Shown piece by piece: positions 54,002-63,152 of a DNA stretch of 64,000 nt. The notes under the pieces are model-generated. The model did not search any database. It was not told the DNA's origin and worked only from the letters and a program-made list of their open reading frames with translations. How positions within the stretch are numbered: position 1 is the stretch's first letter; every line of letters begins with the position of its first letter. A program made the position numbers and the translations under genes. The stretch spans positions 1-64,000 of the forward strand of contig JAQCGX010000002.1 of NCBI GenBank assembly GCA_027619975.1, written 5' to 3'. This DNA is from Nitrospinota bacterium (lineage in GTDB: Bacteria; Nitrospinota; Nitrospinia; Nitrospinales; VA-1).

Positions 54002-55209
54002 TGCTGATCTGGGACTTGTTCAAAATGGCATTGCGAAGTTTGATCGCCAATAAACTGCGAACATTTTTGACAACGCTCGGGATCATCATCGGGGTGGCCT
54101 CGGTGATTTCAATGATTGCCATTGGCGAAGGCGCCAAACAACAGACCTTGAGCACGATTTCAAAATTCGGGACCAATATCATCACCGTCAACCCGGGTCG
54201 TAAAAAGACCCGTCACGTTTCCAGCGATAAAGTCGTTACGTTGACGTTTGACGATGCGGGCGCTATTGAGACAAGCATACCCCTGATAACAGGAGTGGCG
54301 GCTCAGGTGTACCGACCGGCGCAATTAAAGTTTGCCAATAAAAACACCAACACCACGGTTCGCGGAACGGGAAAAGAATATGACCGTCTGGCCAATTTCA
54401 ACATTGACCGGGGGCGATATTTTAATTCTGACGAAATCAGAACTTCCCGTCAGGTTGCGGTTCTGGGAGCTACAGTGGTCAAGAACCTGTTTGACAGTGA
54501 AGACCCCATCGGTAAAACGATGAAGGTCGATGGCAAGAATTATCTGGTCATCGGGATCATGGAAGCCAAGGGAGCGTTGAGTTGGTTCGATCCGGACGAT
54601 CAAATCTTCATCCCGGTGAGCACGGCGCAGAAACGGCTGTTCGGCATGGATTATGTTCAATCCATCGACGTGCAGGCGGAAAATATTGAGGACCTGGAAG
54701 CTATTATGGAAGATATCGATCGGCTCCTGCGATTGCGACACAACATCCGCGAGGGTGAGGAAAGTGATTTCCATGTGCAGAACTCCTCGCAATGGTTGAG
54801 CAGTTGGGGCGATGCAGCAAAGACCTTCACCTACCTTTTAGGCGGCATCGCGGCGATATCGCTAATGGTCGGGGGCATCGGCATCATGAACATCATGTTG
54901 GTTTCGGTGACGGAACGCACACGGGAAATAGGCATTCGCAAAGCTATTGGAGCGAAAAAAAGAGAGATCATGGAACAGTTTTTGATTGAATCGGTGTTGA
55001 TGAGTTTTCTGGGAGGAGGCATCGGCATCCTGCTCGGATTGATGATTTCCAAAGTTGTTTCCAAAATGGGTGGATGGGAAACGGTGGTTTCTCCTGAATC
55101 CATTCTGCTGTCATTCGGATTTTCTGTCGGCATAGGAATTTTCTTCGGATATTATCCAGCCAATAAAGCCGCCAACCTCAACCCCATTGAAGCGTTAAGG
55201 TACGAATAA
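54001..55209 (+). CDS. MacB-like ABC transporter permease
   Basis: 402 residues. An N-terminal transmembrane helix with the FtsX-like LRSLIANKLRTFLTTLGIIIGVASVI motif is followed by a large periplasmic MacB_PCD domain (about 45-265) and three C-terminal helices with GGIGIMNIMLVSVTERTREIGIRKAIGAKKREI. This mechanotransmission fold uses ATP to drive TolC-linked export of substrates such as antibiotics, haem or lipoproteins. The substrate is unknown. The MacA-like adaptor lies upstream of tamA-tamB. Confidence 0.92.
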   Translation: MLIWDLFKMALRSLIANKLRTFLTTLGIIIGVASVISMIAIGEGAKQQTLSTISKFGTNIITVNPGRKKTRHVSSDKVVTLTFDDAGAIETSIPLITGVAAQVYRPAQLKFANKNTNTTVRGTGKEYDRLANFNIDRGRYFNSDEIRTSRQVAVLGATVVKNLFDSEDPIGKTMKVDGKNYLVIGIMEAKGALSWFDPDDQIFIPVSTAQKRLFGMDYVQSIDVQAENIEDLEAIMEDIDRLLRLRHNIREGEESDFHVQNSSQWLSSWGDAAKTFTYLLGGIAAISLMVGGIGIMNIMLVSVTERTREIGIRKAIGAKKREIMEQFLIESVLMSFLGGGIGILLGLMISKVVSKMGGWETVVSPESILLSFGFSVGIGIFFGYYPANKAANLNPIEALRYE

Positions 55210-55210
55210 A

Positions 55211-56716
55211 ATGCGAATCGTACCCAGCCGAGATGAATATTTAGATTTAGTTAAAAGATCCAATCGCGTTCCCGTTTGCGGGGAGAAGTTCATTCCCAAC
55301 CTGTCGCCTCACCTACTCTATCGCGAACTCTATAAAGATTGTAGTGATTCGTTTTTACTGGAAAGCGGGAAGGGTCCAGAAGATACGTCCCGATATTCTT
55401 TCATGGGCGCTTCCAATTCAAGTTCTATAAAAATTCAAGGAAACAATGCCTTCGTGCAAAGCGGTGATGTCTCGGATGCAGTGGACCCTATGGAAGCTCT
55501 TGGACGATTGAATTTCGATGATGACATTAAACAGGCAAATTACCTGCCGCATTTTTGGGGCGGCTGGGTGGGAGTCATCGGTTACGAGTTGGTAGGACTG
55601 TTTGAAAATCTCCCGGAACGTAAATCAGACGACCTGGAAATCCCTGATTTATACATGGTGCAGGTGGACCATCTTCTTGTTTACGATCATAAAGAAGAAA
55701 CTTTGAAGGTCGTTGTTTCTCACGAGTCCGGCGAAGGACTTGAGGACTACAACACAATAGTGTCCGAGATTCAGAAATCATGGAATCAGATTGAACAATT
55801 TATAGACTCGATACAGAAAACGTCTAAATCCATTTTAAGTAGTCCAATAACGTTCAGTGGAAACAATGGAAGCCACAAGAACGGACTTCAATCCGATATG
55901 ACTCGCGATGAATATATAAAGTCCGTTAGGAAGGCAAAAAAATATATTGAAGAGGGCGATATCTATCAGGCCAATCTGTCTCAACGATTTACAACCGCGT
56001 ATGAAGGCGACCCTTTTGACCTGTACCTTGATCTGCGATCCGTGAACCCCTCCCCTTTTTCGGGATTTTTAAAATTCCAGGACTTTGCGATCGTGAGCTC
56101 CTCCCCCGAACGGTTGGTCAAGGTTGATAATTACAACGTGGAAACCCGGCCCATTGCCGGAACACGGCCAAGAAGCCCGGACCCTGTGAAAGATCAATCA
56201 TTATCAACGGAATTATTACTCAACGAAAAGGAACGCGCGGAACATTTGATGCTGGTGGATCTAGAACGCAATGATCTGGGGCGAATCTGCAAAACCGGAA
56301 GTGTGCATGTTTCCGACCTCATGTTTCTGGAACAATATTCCCACGTGAGCCACATCGTTTCCAATATAACAGGAGAATTATTGCCTGAGGTCTCGGTCCG
56401 GGATATCCTGCGCGCCGTATTTCCCGGAGGAACCATTACGGGATGTCCGAAAGTCCGTTGTATGGAAATCATCGGAGAACTGGAGCCTGTAAGCCGCGGG
56501 CCCTATTGCGGTTCATTTGGTTATATTGGTTTCTCCCGCAATATGGATTTGAATATTATTATACGCTCCATTCTATTGAAAGAAGGCAAAGCCTACTTTA
56601 ACGTTGGCGCCGGGATCGTGGCAGACTCGTGCCCGGAAAAGGAATACCTGGAAACTTTGGACAAGGCCGCGGCGATGATTCAGGTTCTTTCCGAACCAAT
56701 AAAAGAGAGCCTGTGA
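55211..56716 (+). CDS. pabB: Aminodeoxychorismate synthase component I
   Basis: 501-residue chorismate-utilising enzyme. The N-terminal part LSPHLLYRELYKDCSDSFLLES and DTSRYSFMG, and the C-terminal core with YIKSVRKAKKYIEEGDIYQANLSQRF, RPIAGTRPRSPD, DLVRNDLGR-like VDLERNDLGR and FPGGTITGCPKVR are shared by PabB and TrpE. The directly overlapping pabC points to PabB. No pabA or trpG amidotransferase is in the window. Confidence 0.85.
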   Translation: MRIVPSRDEYLDLVKRSNRVPVCGEKFIPNLSPHLLYRELYKDCSDSFLLESGKGPEDTSRYSFMGASNSSSIKIQGNNAFVQSGDVSDAVDPMEALGRLNFDDDIKQANYLPHFWGGWVGVIGYELVGLFENLPERKSDDLEIPDLYMVQVDHLLVYDHKEETLKVVVSHESGEGLEDYNTIVSEIQKSWNQIEQFIDSIQKTSKSILSSPITFSGNNGSHKNGLQSDMTRDEYIKSVRKAKKYIEEGDIYQANLSQRFTTAYEGDPFDLYLDLRSVNPSPFSGFLKFQDFAIVSSSPERLVKVDNYNVETRPIAGTRPRSPDPVKDQSLSTELLLNEKERAEHLMLVDLERNDLGRICKTGSVHVSDLMFLEQYSHVSHIVSNITGELLPEVSVRDILRAVFPGGTITGCPKVRCMEIIGELEPVSRGPYCGSFGYIGFSRNMDLNIIIRSILLKEGKAYFNVGAGIVADSCPEKEYLETLDKAAAMIQVLSEPIKESL

Positions 56717-57591
56717 TGCGGGAACGGACGGTTTTTCTCAACGGACTATTTATGCCCCAGTCATCGGCCACCGTTTCAGTTATGGACCGGGGATTTTGTT
56801 ATGGAGACGGTTTGTTTGAAACCATGCGCTCTTACGGCAATAATGTGTTTCGTCTGGAAGATCATTTGGAAAGGCTTTATCAGTCGCTGGATCTTATTTA
56901 TCTCAACGTTCCCATAACGCGCGATGAAATGCGGTCTGCTATTCAGGAAACGTTAAAAAGAAATCAGTGTCCTGACAGCATGGTCCGTTTGACAATTTCC
57001 AGGGGCGAACAAACGACGGGATTCCATATCGATCCTGAGGCGTGCCCCACTCTGGTCATCATTGTGAGAGAGCTGGAACCCTTGCCGGAAGAATGGCTTG
57101 AAGAGGGAATCAAAATATCACTTTTCCCCTCAACCGCATTCAGGGTCGGTGGCTTGACGCAACAAATAAAATCCTGCAATTTTTTGAGTTATATCCTCGT
57201 GCGTGAAATGGCACATCGGGAAAATTCGATGGAGGGCATTTTAATCGACGACGACGACCGCATCACCGAAGGAACCACAAGTAATGTGTTTATTGTTAAA
57301 AATGGCCAGCTCAAAACACCGCAATTGAACCGCTATATTTTACCGGGAATCACCCGCCAGGTGGTTTTGAAGCTTGCCGAAAAGAGAGGAATTCCGGTTT
57401 CCGAGCAAACTCTCAAATCGGAAGATATTTACCACGCCGATGAGGTGTTTATCACCAATTCCAGGGTCGAAATTTTGCCGGTGAGGTGTGCGGATGACAA
57501 GATCATTGGGGCTGGAAAACCTGGAAAAATAACTCGTTTTCTGCATGCCGAATTTTTAAAAAGCATTGAAGGGTCGTATCAAAAGTGCTAA
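56716..57591 (+). CDS. pabC: Aminodeoxychorismate lyase / class IV aminotransferase
   Basis: 291 residues from ATG 56716, which shares one base with the pabB stop. The PLP fold shows FLNGLFMPQSSATVSVMDRGFCYGDGLFETMR, the PLP Lys in QQIKSCNFLSYILV and the phosphate site ITEGTTSNVFIV. PabC yields p-aminobenzoate from aminodeoxychorismate; D-alanine or branched-chain aminotransferases are close relatives. The operon with pabB supports PabC. Confidence 0.85.
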   Translation: MRERTVFLNGLFMPQSSATVSVMDRGFCYGDGLFETMRSYGNNVFRLEDHLERLYQSLDLIYLNVPITRDEMRSAIQETLKRNQCPDSMVRLTISRGEQTTGFHIDPEACPTLVIIVRELEPLPEEWLEEGIKISLFPSTAFRVGGLTQQIKSCNFLSYILVREMAHRENSMEGILIDDDDRITEGTTSNVFIVKNGQLKTPQLNRYILPGITRQVVLKLAEKRGIPVSEQTLKSEDIYHADEVFITNSRVEILPVRCADDKIIGAGKPGKITRFLHAEFLKSIEGSYQKC

Positions 57592-57639
57592 CCTCCTCAA
57601 TTCAAAATTCTCTCATTAATTTTCCAAAAGACAACTCTC

Positions 57640-58062
57640 ATGACTGACCGGTTTCACGATAATCCCAGTGGCATCATCACCGACACCCAAAATCAAATCG
57701 AGTGGCTTCCGAAAGATTCCTATTTGGACCTCGGCTGTTGGAGAACCTGGCAAGCCGCTAAAGCATATGTGCTGCTAATGAACCAGGTGTATGCCGGTGG
57801 CTACAGCGACTGGCGTCTGCCCACTGAAGAAGAGGCGTTGGCGTTGTTTGACCCACAACTCACATCCGTTGATTGGGAGGGAGAGGAAATTCATATTCAC
57901 CCGGCGTTCGTGCAAAAATGCGCCAATAATATTTGGACGAGTGTTGCAAATGAGGACGGTCAGGCATTGACGGTTGATTTGCGTGACGGGTCCACAATTT
58001 ATAACGCCAAAACGGAAGAAGAGTTCCAGTCCGCAAGGCTGGTCCGAAATATCAAAAACTAA
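57640..58062 (+). CDS. DUF1566 (Lcl-C-like) protein, second copy
   Basis: 140 residues in the same order as the copy at 27902: GIITDTQNQIEWLPK near 13, TWQAAKAYVLLMNQVYAGGYSDWRLPTEEEALALF and the closing SARLVR. No signal peptide is seen. It follows pabC by 48 bases and overlaps the 3' end of the convergent unknown gene by four bases. Its paralogue also ends against a convergent unknown gene. Confidence 0.8.
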   Translation: MTDRFHDNPSGIITDTQNQIEWLPKDSYLDLGCWRTWQAAKAYVLLMNQVYAGGYSDWRLPTEEEALALFDPQLTSVDWEGEEIHIHPAFVQKCANNIWTSVANEDGQALTVDLRDGSTIYNAKTEEEFQSARLVRNIKN

Positions 58063-58472
58063 CCTATCGCTTCATCCTTCTTCAGAAAATTCGTGAACCT
58101 TTGATAGAAGGTTTCAAAAGGCATACCGGCTACAGAATCCGTGCGATAAGAATCCCCTGCAACGATATGTTCTTCCACCCCCGAGTCTTTATAGGTCACG
58201 ACCTGAACATCGGCATGTTGGGTTTTCTCAAATCCGTTGAATAAGCTGGCAGGGGTAATGGCGGGCATGTCGAGGCTAAAGCGCCTCAAGGTTCTTTTTT
58301 CTCTCTTTTGATCGTGTAAATCGACAATCAGGGTGTTGTCCATCACCCGGCAATCGATGGTGGCACTTTCTTCCATTCCGGGGACAAACACTTTGTTCTC
58401 CACCCGCAGTGCGTATTCAGGGCGAAATGCCCCCTGAAACCATACTTTTCCCGTATCTTTAATTTCCGCCAT
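58059..58472 (-). CDS. Hypothetical protein
   Basis: 137 residues from the ATG with a GGGGT site; an upstream in-frame start at 58562 lacks one and would approach bioF. The product is soluble and beta-rich (GKVWFQGAFRPEYALRVENKVFVPG, TIDCRVMDNTLIVDLHD), with a helical C-terminal MPFETFYQRFTNFLKK. I do not recognise it. It is divergent from bioF and convergent with the DUF1566 gene. Confidence 0.6.
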   Translation of the reverse strand: MAEIKDTGKVWFQGAFRPEYALRVENKVFVPGMEESATIDCRVMDNTLIVDLHDQKREKRTLRRFSLDMPAITPASLFNGFEKTQHADVQVVTYKDSGVEEHIVAGDSYRTDSVAGMPFETFYQRFTNFLKKDEAIG

Positions 58473-58573
58473 GACCCCGCAATCCAGAAAGTTGATTTTT
58501 GACTTGATCCCATTTTTATAACATAATTTGGTGAAATTTAAATACCAACCAACATCATGCACTCTCTAATTCT

Positions 58574-59716
58574 TTGACACATACATTACATCTTCGTTTA
58601 GAAAAACAACTGGCGCGTCTCAAGGACGAGAATTTGTTCCGCAAGGTTGTGGTTTATAAAGATTACCGTCTGAACTTATCAAGCAATGATTATTTGCAAT
58701 TGCGGTTTCATCCGCAAGTATTGGCAGGTGCCCACCAGGCCGCAGAAGATTATGGGACCGGAAGCGGCGCTTCTCCCCTGCTCTCGGGTTTTCTTCCCTG
58801 CCATCAGGATCTCCTTGAAAAGCTGTGTCAATGGAAACACAAATCCTGTGGAATGCTGTTTAATACGGGTTTTCTAGCAAATCAGGCAGTGCTGAAACAC
58901 TTGCCGGGGAAAAACGATCTGGTTCTCGCCGACAAGCTGATCCATCATTCCATTGCCCAGGCTCTGGTTCATGGACAGGCTCGCTTCAAACGCTATCATC
59001 ACCTCGACCTGGACCATTTGCAAGAACTGCTGGACAAAAATAAAGATGATTATGAAACCATTTTTGTGGTGACTGAAAGCGTATTCAGCATGGATGGGGA
59101 TCATCCTGATCTCAAACGTCTAGTGGAATTGAAACGCAAAGTCCCCTTTATTCTTGTTCTGGATGAAGCACATGGAACGGGTGCGTACGGACAAACAGGC
59201 GGCGGTCTGGCCGAGGAAATGAATGTGTTGGAGGAGATAGACATTCTCGTTGGAACGCTTGGCAAAGCGCTGGCCAGCGCAGGGGCTTATGTACTGACTT
59301 CTTCCACAACGATTGTGGATTATCTCACCAACCATGCCGGCGAATATATCTATTCGACTTTTTTATCGCCTGCTCAGGCCGGGGCCGCTTCAGCGGCAAT
59401 TGACATTATCAGAAGCGAAGCGGGTAAGCGCGACGCCCTGAGGGCACTGGCCAAAAAGTTTCGCCAACAGTTGGCCGAATCAGGGTGGAAAACGAATGAC
59501 TTCGATTCTCCGATCGTCCCGATTGTGATCGGTGATGCGGGTGAAACCTTAAAGCTTCGCAACCACCTGCTGGAATACGGGTATCTGGTGGGAGCGGTGC
59601 GTCCGCCCACAGTGCCGCGTGGAACGTCACGACTGCGAGTTTCTCTCTATTCAGATGTGACGGAGTCTCAGTTGACAGAATTTCTCGGTGTATTGAAGCA
59701 ATGGAAAAAAAATTGA
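58574..59716 (+). CDS. bioF: 8-amino-7-oxononanoate synthase
   Basis: PLP enzyme joining pimeloyl-ACP and alanine in biotin synthesis. The 380 residues start at a TTG and include NLSSNDYLQLRFHP, GTGSGASPLLSGF, FVVTESVFSMDGD, LDEAHGTGAYG and the PLP Lys in LVGTLGKALASAGAYV. Its end overlaps the next gene by 16 bases. It heads a bioF-bioH-like-bioC operon; bioA, bioD and bioB are not in the window. Confidence 0.94.
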   Translation: MTHTLHLRLEKQLARLKDENLFRKVVVYKDYRLNLSSNDYLQLRFHPQVLAGAHQAAEDYGTGSGASPLLSGFLPCHQDLLEKLCQWKHKSCGMLFNTGFLANQAVLKHLPGKNDLVLADKLIHHSIAQALVHGQARFKRYHHLDLDHLQELLDKNKDDYETIFVVTESVFSMDGDHPDLKRLVELKRKVPFILVLDEAHGTGAYGQTGGGLAEEMNVLEEIDILVGTLGKALASAGAYVLTSSTTIVDYLTNHAGEYIYSTFLSPAQAGAASAAIDIIRSEAGKRDALRALAKKFRQQLAESGWKTNDFDSPIVPIVIGDAGETLKLRNHLLEYGYLVGAVRPPTVPRGTSRLRVSLYSDVTESQLTEFLGVLKQWKKN

Positions 59717-60345
59717 CCATCACCGCGGTCTGCGGATGGGCTCTGCCTCCGGAATGGTTCAGAGAACAGGTAGAGAATGCTTTTCCCGATGCAAAAGTAA
59801 AAGTTCTCTATCCTTCCCTACCCGGAGATATTTTAGAAGCTGGGGATCTGCTGGGAGGTTCAAAGGCGGACCTGTACATCGGCTATTCTTTGGGAAGCCT
59901 TTGGCTCATGACCCATCAGGACTACCTTCCGAAAAATTCCATCAAGGCGGTGTTGGCTCCGATTTTTGCATTTACCCGCGAAAGGAATAGAGGTGGCAAA
60001 ACTCCTGAAACCAAATTAAAATATCTCATGAAACAATTGATTAGAAACCCGGAGGATCTTTCGCCATTATTGGAATTTTATGCTGACAATGAAATTCATT
60101 TCCCGGAAATTCTAATAAAGGAGGTTCCCGCGAGGGGAATTTTAATCAATGGGTTGGAGTTTCTGCAAAGTGCTCCTTCTCCTGAATTGGGGTTGGAAAC
60201 CTTTGTGGGGCTGGTAGGCGAAAAGGATCGGTTATTGGATGGAGTGCAATTGAAAGCGTACCTTCCTCAATTGGAAATAATTGGAGAAACCGGGCATGCT
60301 CCAGGACCTTTATTAAACCATCTGGCCAATAAATTGAATCTTTAA
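59701..60345 (+). CDS. BioH/BioG-like alpha/beta hydrolase (pimeloyl-ACP methyl esterase)
   Basis: 214 residues with a Ser nucleophile in GYSLGSLWLM (Ser63), an Asp in GEKDRLLDG and a His in GETGHAPGP, that is an ordered catalytic triad. A WALPPEWF-like start replaces the usual HGWG (here CGWALPP). Between bioF and bioC, the expected job is to cleave the methyl ester of pimeloyl-ACP after elongation. Sequence is diverged from E. coli BioH, so BioG, BioV or a new type are alternatives. Confidence 0.75.
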   Translation: MEKKLTITAVCGWALPPEWFREQVENAFPDAKVKVLYPSLPGDILEAGDLLGGSKADLYIGYSLGSLWLMTHQDYLPKNSIKAVLAPIFAFTRERNRGGKTPETKLKYLMKQLIRNPEDLSPLLEFYADNEIHFPEILIKEVPARGILINGLEFLQSAPSPELGLETFVGLVGEKDRLLDGVQLKAYLPQLEIIGETGHAPGPLLNHLANKLNL

Positions 60346-60443
60346 TCCAAAGAACCTGGATAATACCTGAGGCATTTTTTCCGAAGCTTGTACAATTTAT
60401 GATGGATGAGTAAAACCTTTTTCAAAAAACGACCCTATTTGGA

Positions 60444-61205
60444 ATGCATTCCCAGAAAATTCCCGCTGACATAGAAGCTCAAATAGTTAATAGTTTTTCC
60501 AAATACGCGAAAAGCTATGACAGACACGCCCAATTACAAAAGACAATGGCGGAAAGGCTGGCTTCCATGTTGCCGGAACCGCTTCCTGCATGTGTGACGG
60601 AATTAGGTTGCGGTACAGGGGTGTTTACCCGTCACCTTTTAGCCCACCCTCTTGAAAGCCTGATACTAAATGATATTTCCCCCAGTATGATGGACCATCT
60701 TCAGGAAGGAATGACTCTACCTGAAAACACAAAACTTATAATCGGAAACGCGGAACGGGCTGAATTATACCCAACCGATCTGATTGTAGGCAATGCGGTC
60801 TTCCAATGGTTTGCCGACCCGCAAAAAACATTGAGCCATCTTCTCCAGTATATGAATCCCGAAGGAGCATTGGTTTTCAGTACATTTGGTCCCGGGACTT
60901 TAAAAGAATTCCGCGAGACAGGTTCCCTTAAAAGCCCCAACACTCTTTATTCCTTGCAAGAGTGGAAAACCATGATCGAACAAGCAGGGTTAATTTTAAA
61001 GGAATCGCATCTCGAAATTAGAAAAAGTTTTTTCCCTAACACACGAGCTTTGATCCGAAACCTGCAACAAATTGGCGCGGCCCCCCTTCGATTGCTCAAA
61101 CCGGGTGGATTGAGAAAGTTGATTCGAGAATATGATGAAAAATATATTATGGAGCAAGGGGTCTATGTCACATGGGAATTACTCTACTTTTCAGCCCATC
61201 GGTAA
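60444..61205 (+). CDS. bioC: Malonyl-ACP O-methyltransferase
   Basis: 253 residues. SAM methyltransferase that masks the malonyl carboxyl so that fatty-acid synthase can build pimelate. Motif I is ELGCGTGVFTRHLL, and the N-terminal FSKYAKSYDRHAQLQKTMAERL is characteristic of BioC. VGNAVFQWFADPQKTLSHLL is also typical. It ends the bioF-bioH-like-bioC operon (98-base gap before it). Confidence 0.92.
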   Translation: MHSQKIPADIEAQIVNSFSKYAKSYDRHAQLQKTMAERLASMLPEPLPACVTELGCGTGVFTRHLLAHPLESLILNDISPSMMDHLQEGMTLPENTKLIIGNAERAELYPTDLIVGNAVFQWFADPQKTLSHLLQYMNPEGALVFSTFGPGTLKEFRETGSLKSPNTLYSLQEWKTMIEQAGLILKESHLEIRKSFFPNTRALIRNLQQIGAAPLRLLKPGGLRKLIREYDEKYIMEQGVYVTWELLYFSAHR

Positions 61206-61269
61206 AGGAAATATTTTAAAAAATTTTCGTTGTCGTTAGTCAACAAATTCCTATTCAATACCCCACCGC

Positions 61270-63144
61270 ATGCACTTAGAAATCTTCAATAAAAACCTTG
61301 CCCATTTGAAAGAAATAGATCCGGCCCTGGCTGATGCGGTTCAGTCTATTCATCCTGGGGATCGATATGTTGTCAGTTGATCCAAAAAAAGACCACCAAG
61401 TTTATCCCTTAATTTGCCGGATGGAAATCGAATCACCCTTCATAGTTCATACGATCCTGTTAAAGAAGCAGGGCGATTTGTCAACCTGTGCGATGTCGAT
61501 AAGTATACAAACTTTATCGTTCCCAGCATTGGATTGGGGTATCACATTCAGGAGCTTATTGAAAGGGTCCCTCGCTCCAGTAAAATAATAATTATTGAAA
61601 AGGAAATAGAGGGTCTATTTTGTTGCCTGGCGAATATCGACTTCACTTCCGTCATAACACATCCCGGCGTCCAGTTTCAAATTGGAGTGGCTGCTTCTTC
61701 TGTGGAAGAAATTCTGGAACCAAACCGGATTCGTTTTTCTTTAAACGGTTACGCAACCGTAAAATTCAAACCCCTTGTGAATGCGGAAATTGAGTACTAT
61801 TCGCAACTCTTAAAAAAAATAGATGCGGTATTTAATGAAACCCAGATAGATCTTAAGACCCAGGCGGCATTTTCAAAAATATTCTATCGGAATATATTTG
61901 AGAACTGGATAAATATTATTAGCAGTCCGGGAGTCCGCTCCCTGAAAAATAAATATTTTGGGATTCCGGCAATAGTTGTTTCCGCCGGGCCGTCTCTTGA
62001 TAAAAATATCGCGCTTCTAAAAGAATCCTCTAATAGAGTTTTGGTGATAGCTGTGGCGACCGCCTTAAAACCACTGATAAAAAATAATATTGCAGTCGAT
62101 TTTGTGGTTGCTGTGGACCCGGAGGAATCCACTCTTCAGTTCTTTGATTTTGAAAATATTTCGCAAAATACCTGGCTGGTTTTTGATCCCTGTGTCCCTG
62201 CTTCTGTTGTAAATAAATTTCCAGACAGGAAAATACGGATTGATTCTGGAGTATACCTTTCCCGTTGGCTTGCCTGCAGGCTGGAAGAAGATAACTTTTT
62301 GGGGAAAACTCTTTCCGTTGCCCATGCGGCGTTTCTTTTGGCCCGCTATCTTGGATGCAGTCCAATTATTTTGACGGGTCAGGATTTGTCATTCAGTCAA
62401 AGTCGCTTACATTGCGCCGACTCCCATTATGATCAAACTCGAAAAGATAAAATTGGTTCGAGACACCCTTTTAAGGAACTCGATGATAATAAATTTGATG
62501 AATTTTCGTCTTCTTTTAAAGCCGTCAAGAATATATTTGGAAAGGAAGTCGATACGACATCGGCTTTAAATGCCTATAAAGATGTATTTGCAGATTAAGT
62601 GAATGGCCAGACCTCAATTTATAATGCAACCGAAGGGGGACTTCCCATATCCGGCGCTCCCAATATAACTCTCCGCGAAGCAATAAATACGTTCTGTTCT
62701 GATAATAATAGATCTCGAATTAATGCGCTGTCAATTGATGTCCCAAAGCCAAAGCAATTGGAGACTATTCATTCGGAACTGATCAAACAATCGGAACTAT
62801 TCGACAAAATTAGTCAGAATACCCAGAAAATGCAATCAACTTATAGAGTGTCTGACGCCATGACTGATGACCTTAAGAAAAAATTTGTCGGGAAAATGGA
62901 TAAATTTTATCAATTTATTTTGGATCAGCCGGATACACTGAAGTTAATGCAAGGCTATTCGTATCTGGGGTTTATCGAATGGAATCAGTAAAGCAGTCGG
63001 ATTTCTCTGAAAGAAACAATGGGCGAGGAATCTGAAATTCTTGCAGATAAGTTTATTAGAGATAAAAAATTTTTGGATATCCTGGGGGAAACGGCTGATT
63101 CTTTAAGAAACGCCTTCAAGAAAATGGCCAGCGAGATCAATTAA
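61270..63144 (+). pseudogene. Maf/DUF115 (motility-associated glycosyltransferase-like) gene with three in-frame stops
   Basis: One continuous frame of 624 codons from ATG 61270 to TAA 63142 is broken by TGA 61378, TAA 62596 and TAA 62989, with no frameshift. Family blocks lie on both sides of each stop: NLAHLKEIDPALADAV before the first; RITLHSSYDPVKEA, PSIGLGYHIQEL, PAIVVSAGPSLDKNI, VDFVVAVDPEES and LTGQDLSFSQSRLHC after it; YNATEGGLPISGA after the second. Maf proteins add pseudaminic/legionaminic acids to flagellin. The last part (ADKFIRDKKFLDILGETADSLRNAF) is a helical tail. Confidence 0.8.
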
Positions 63145-63152
63145 AAATTCAA

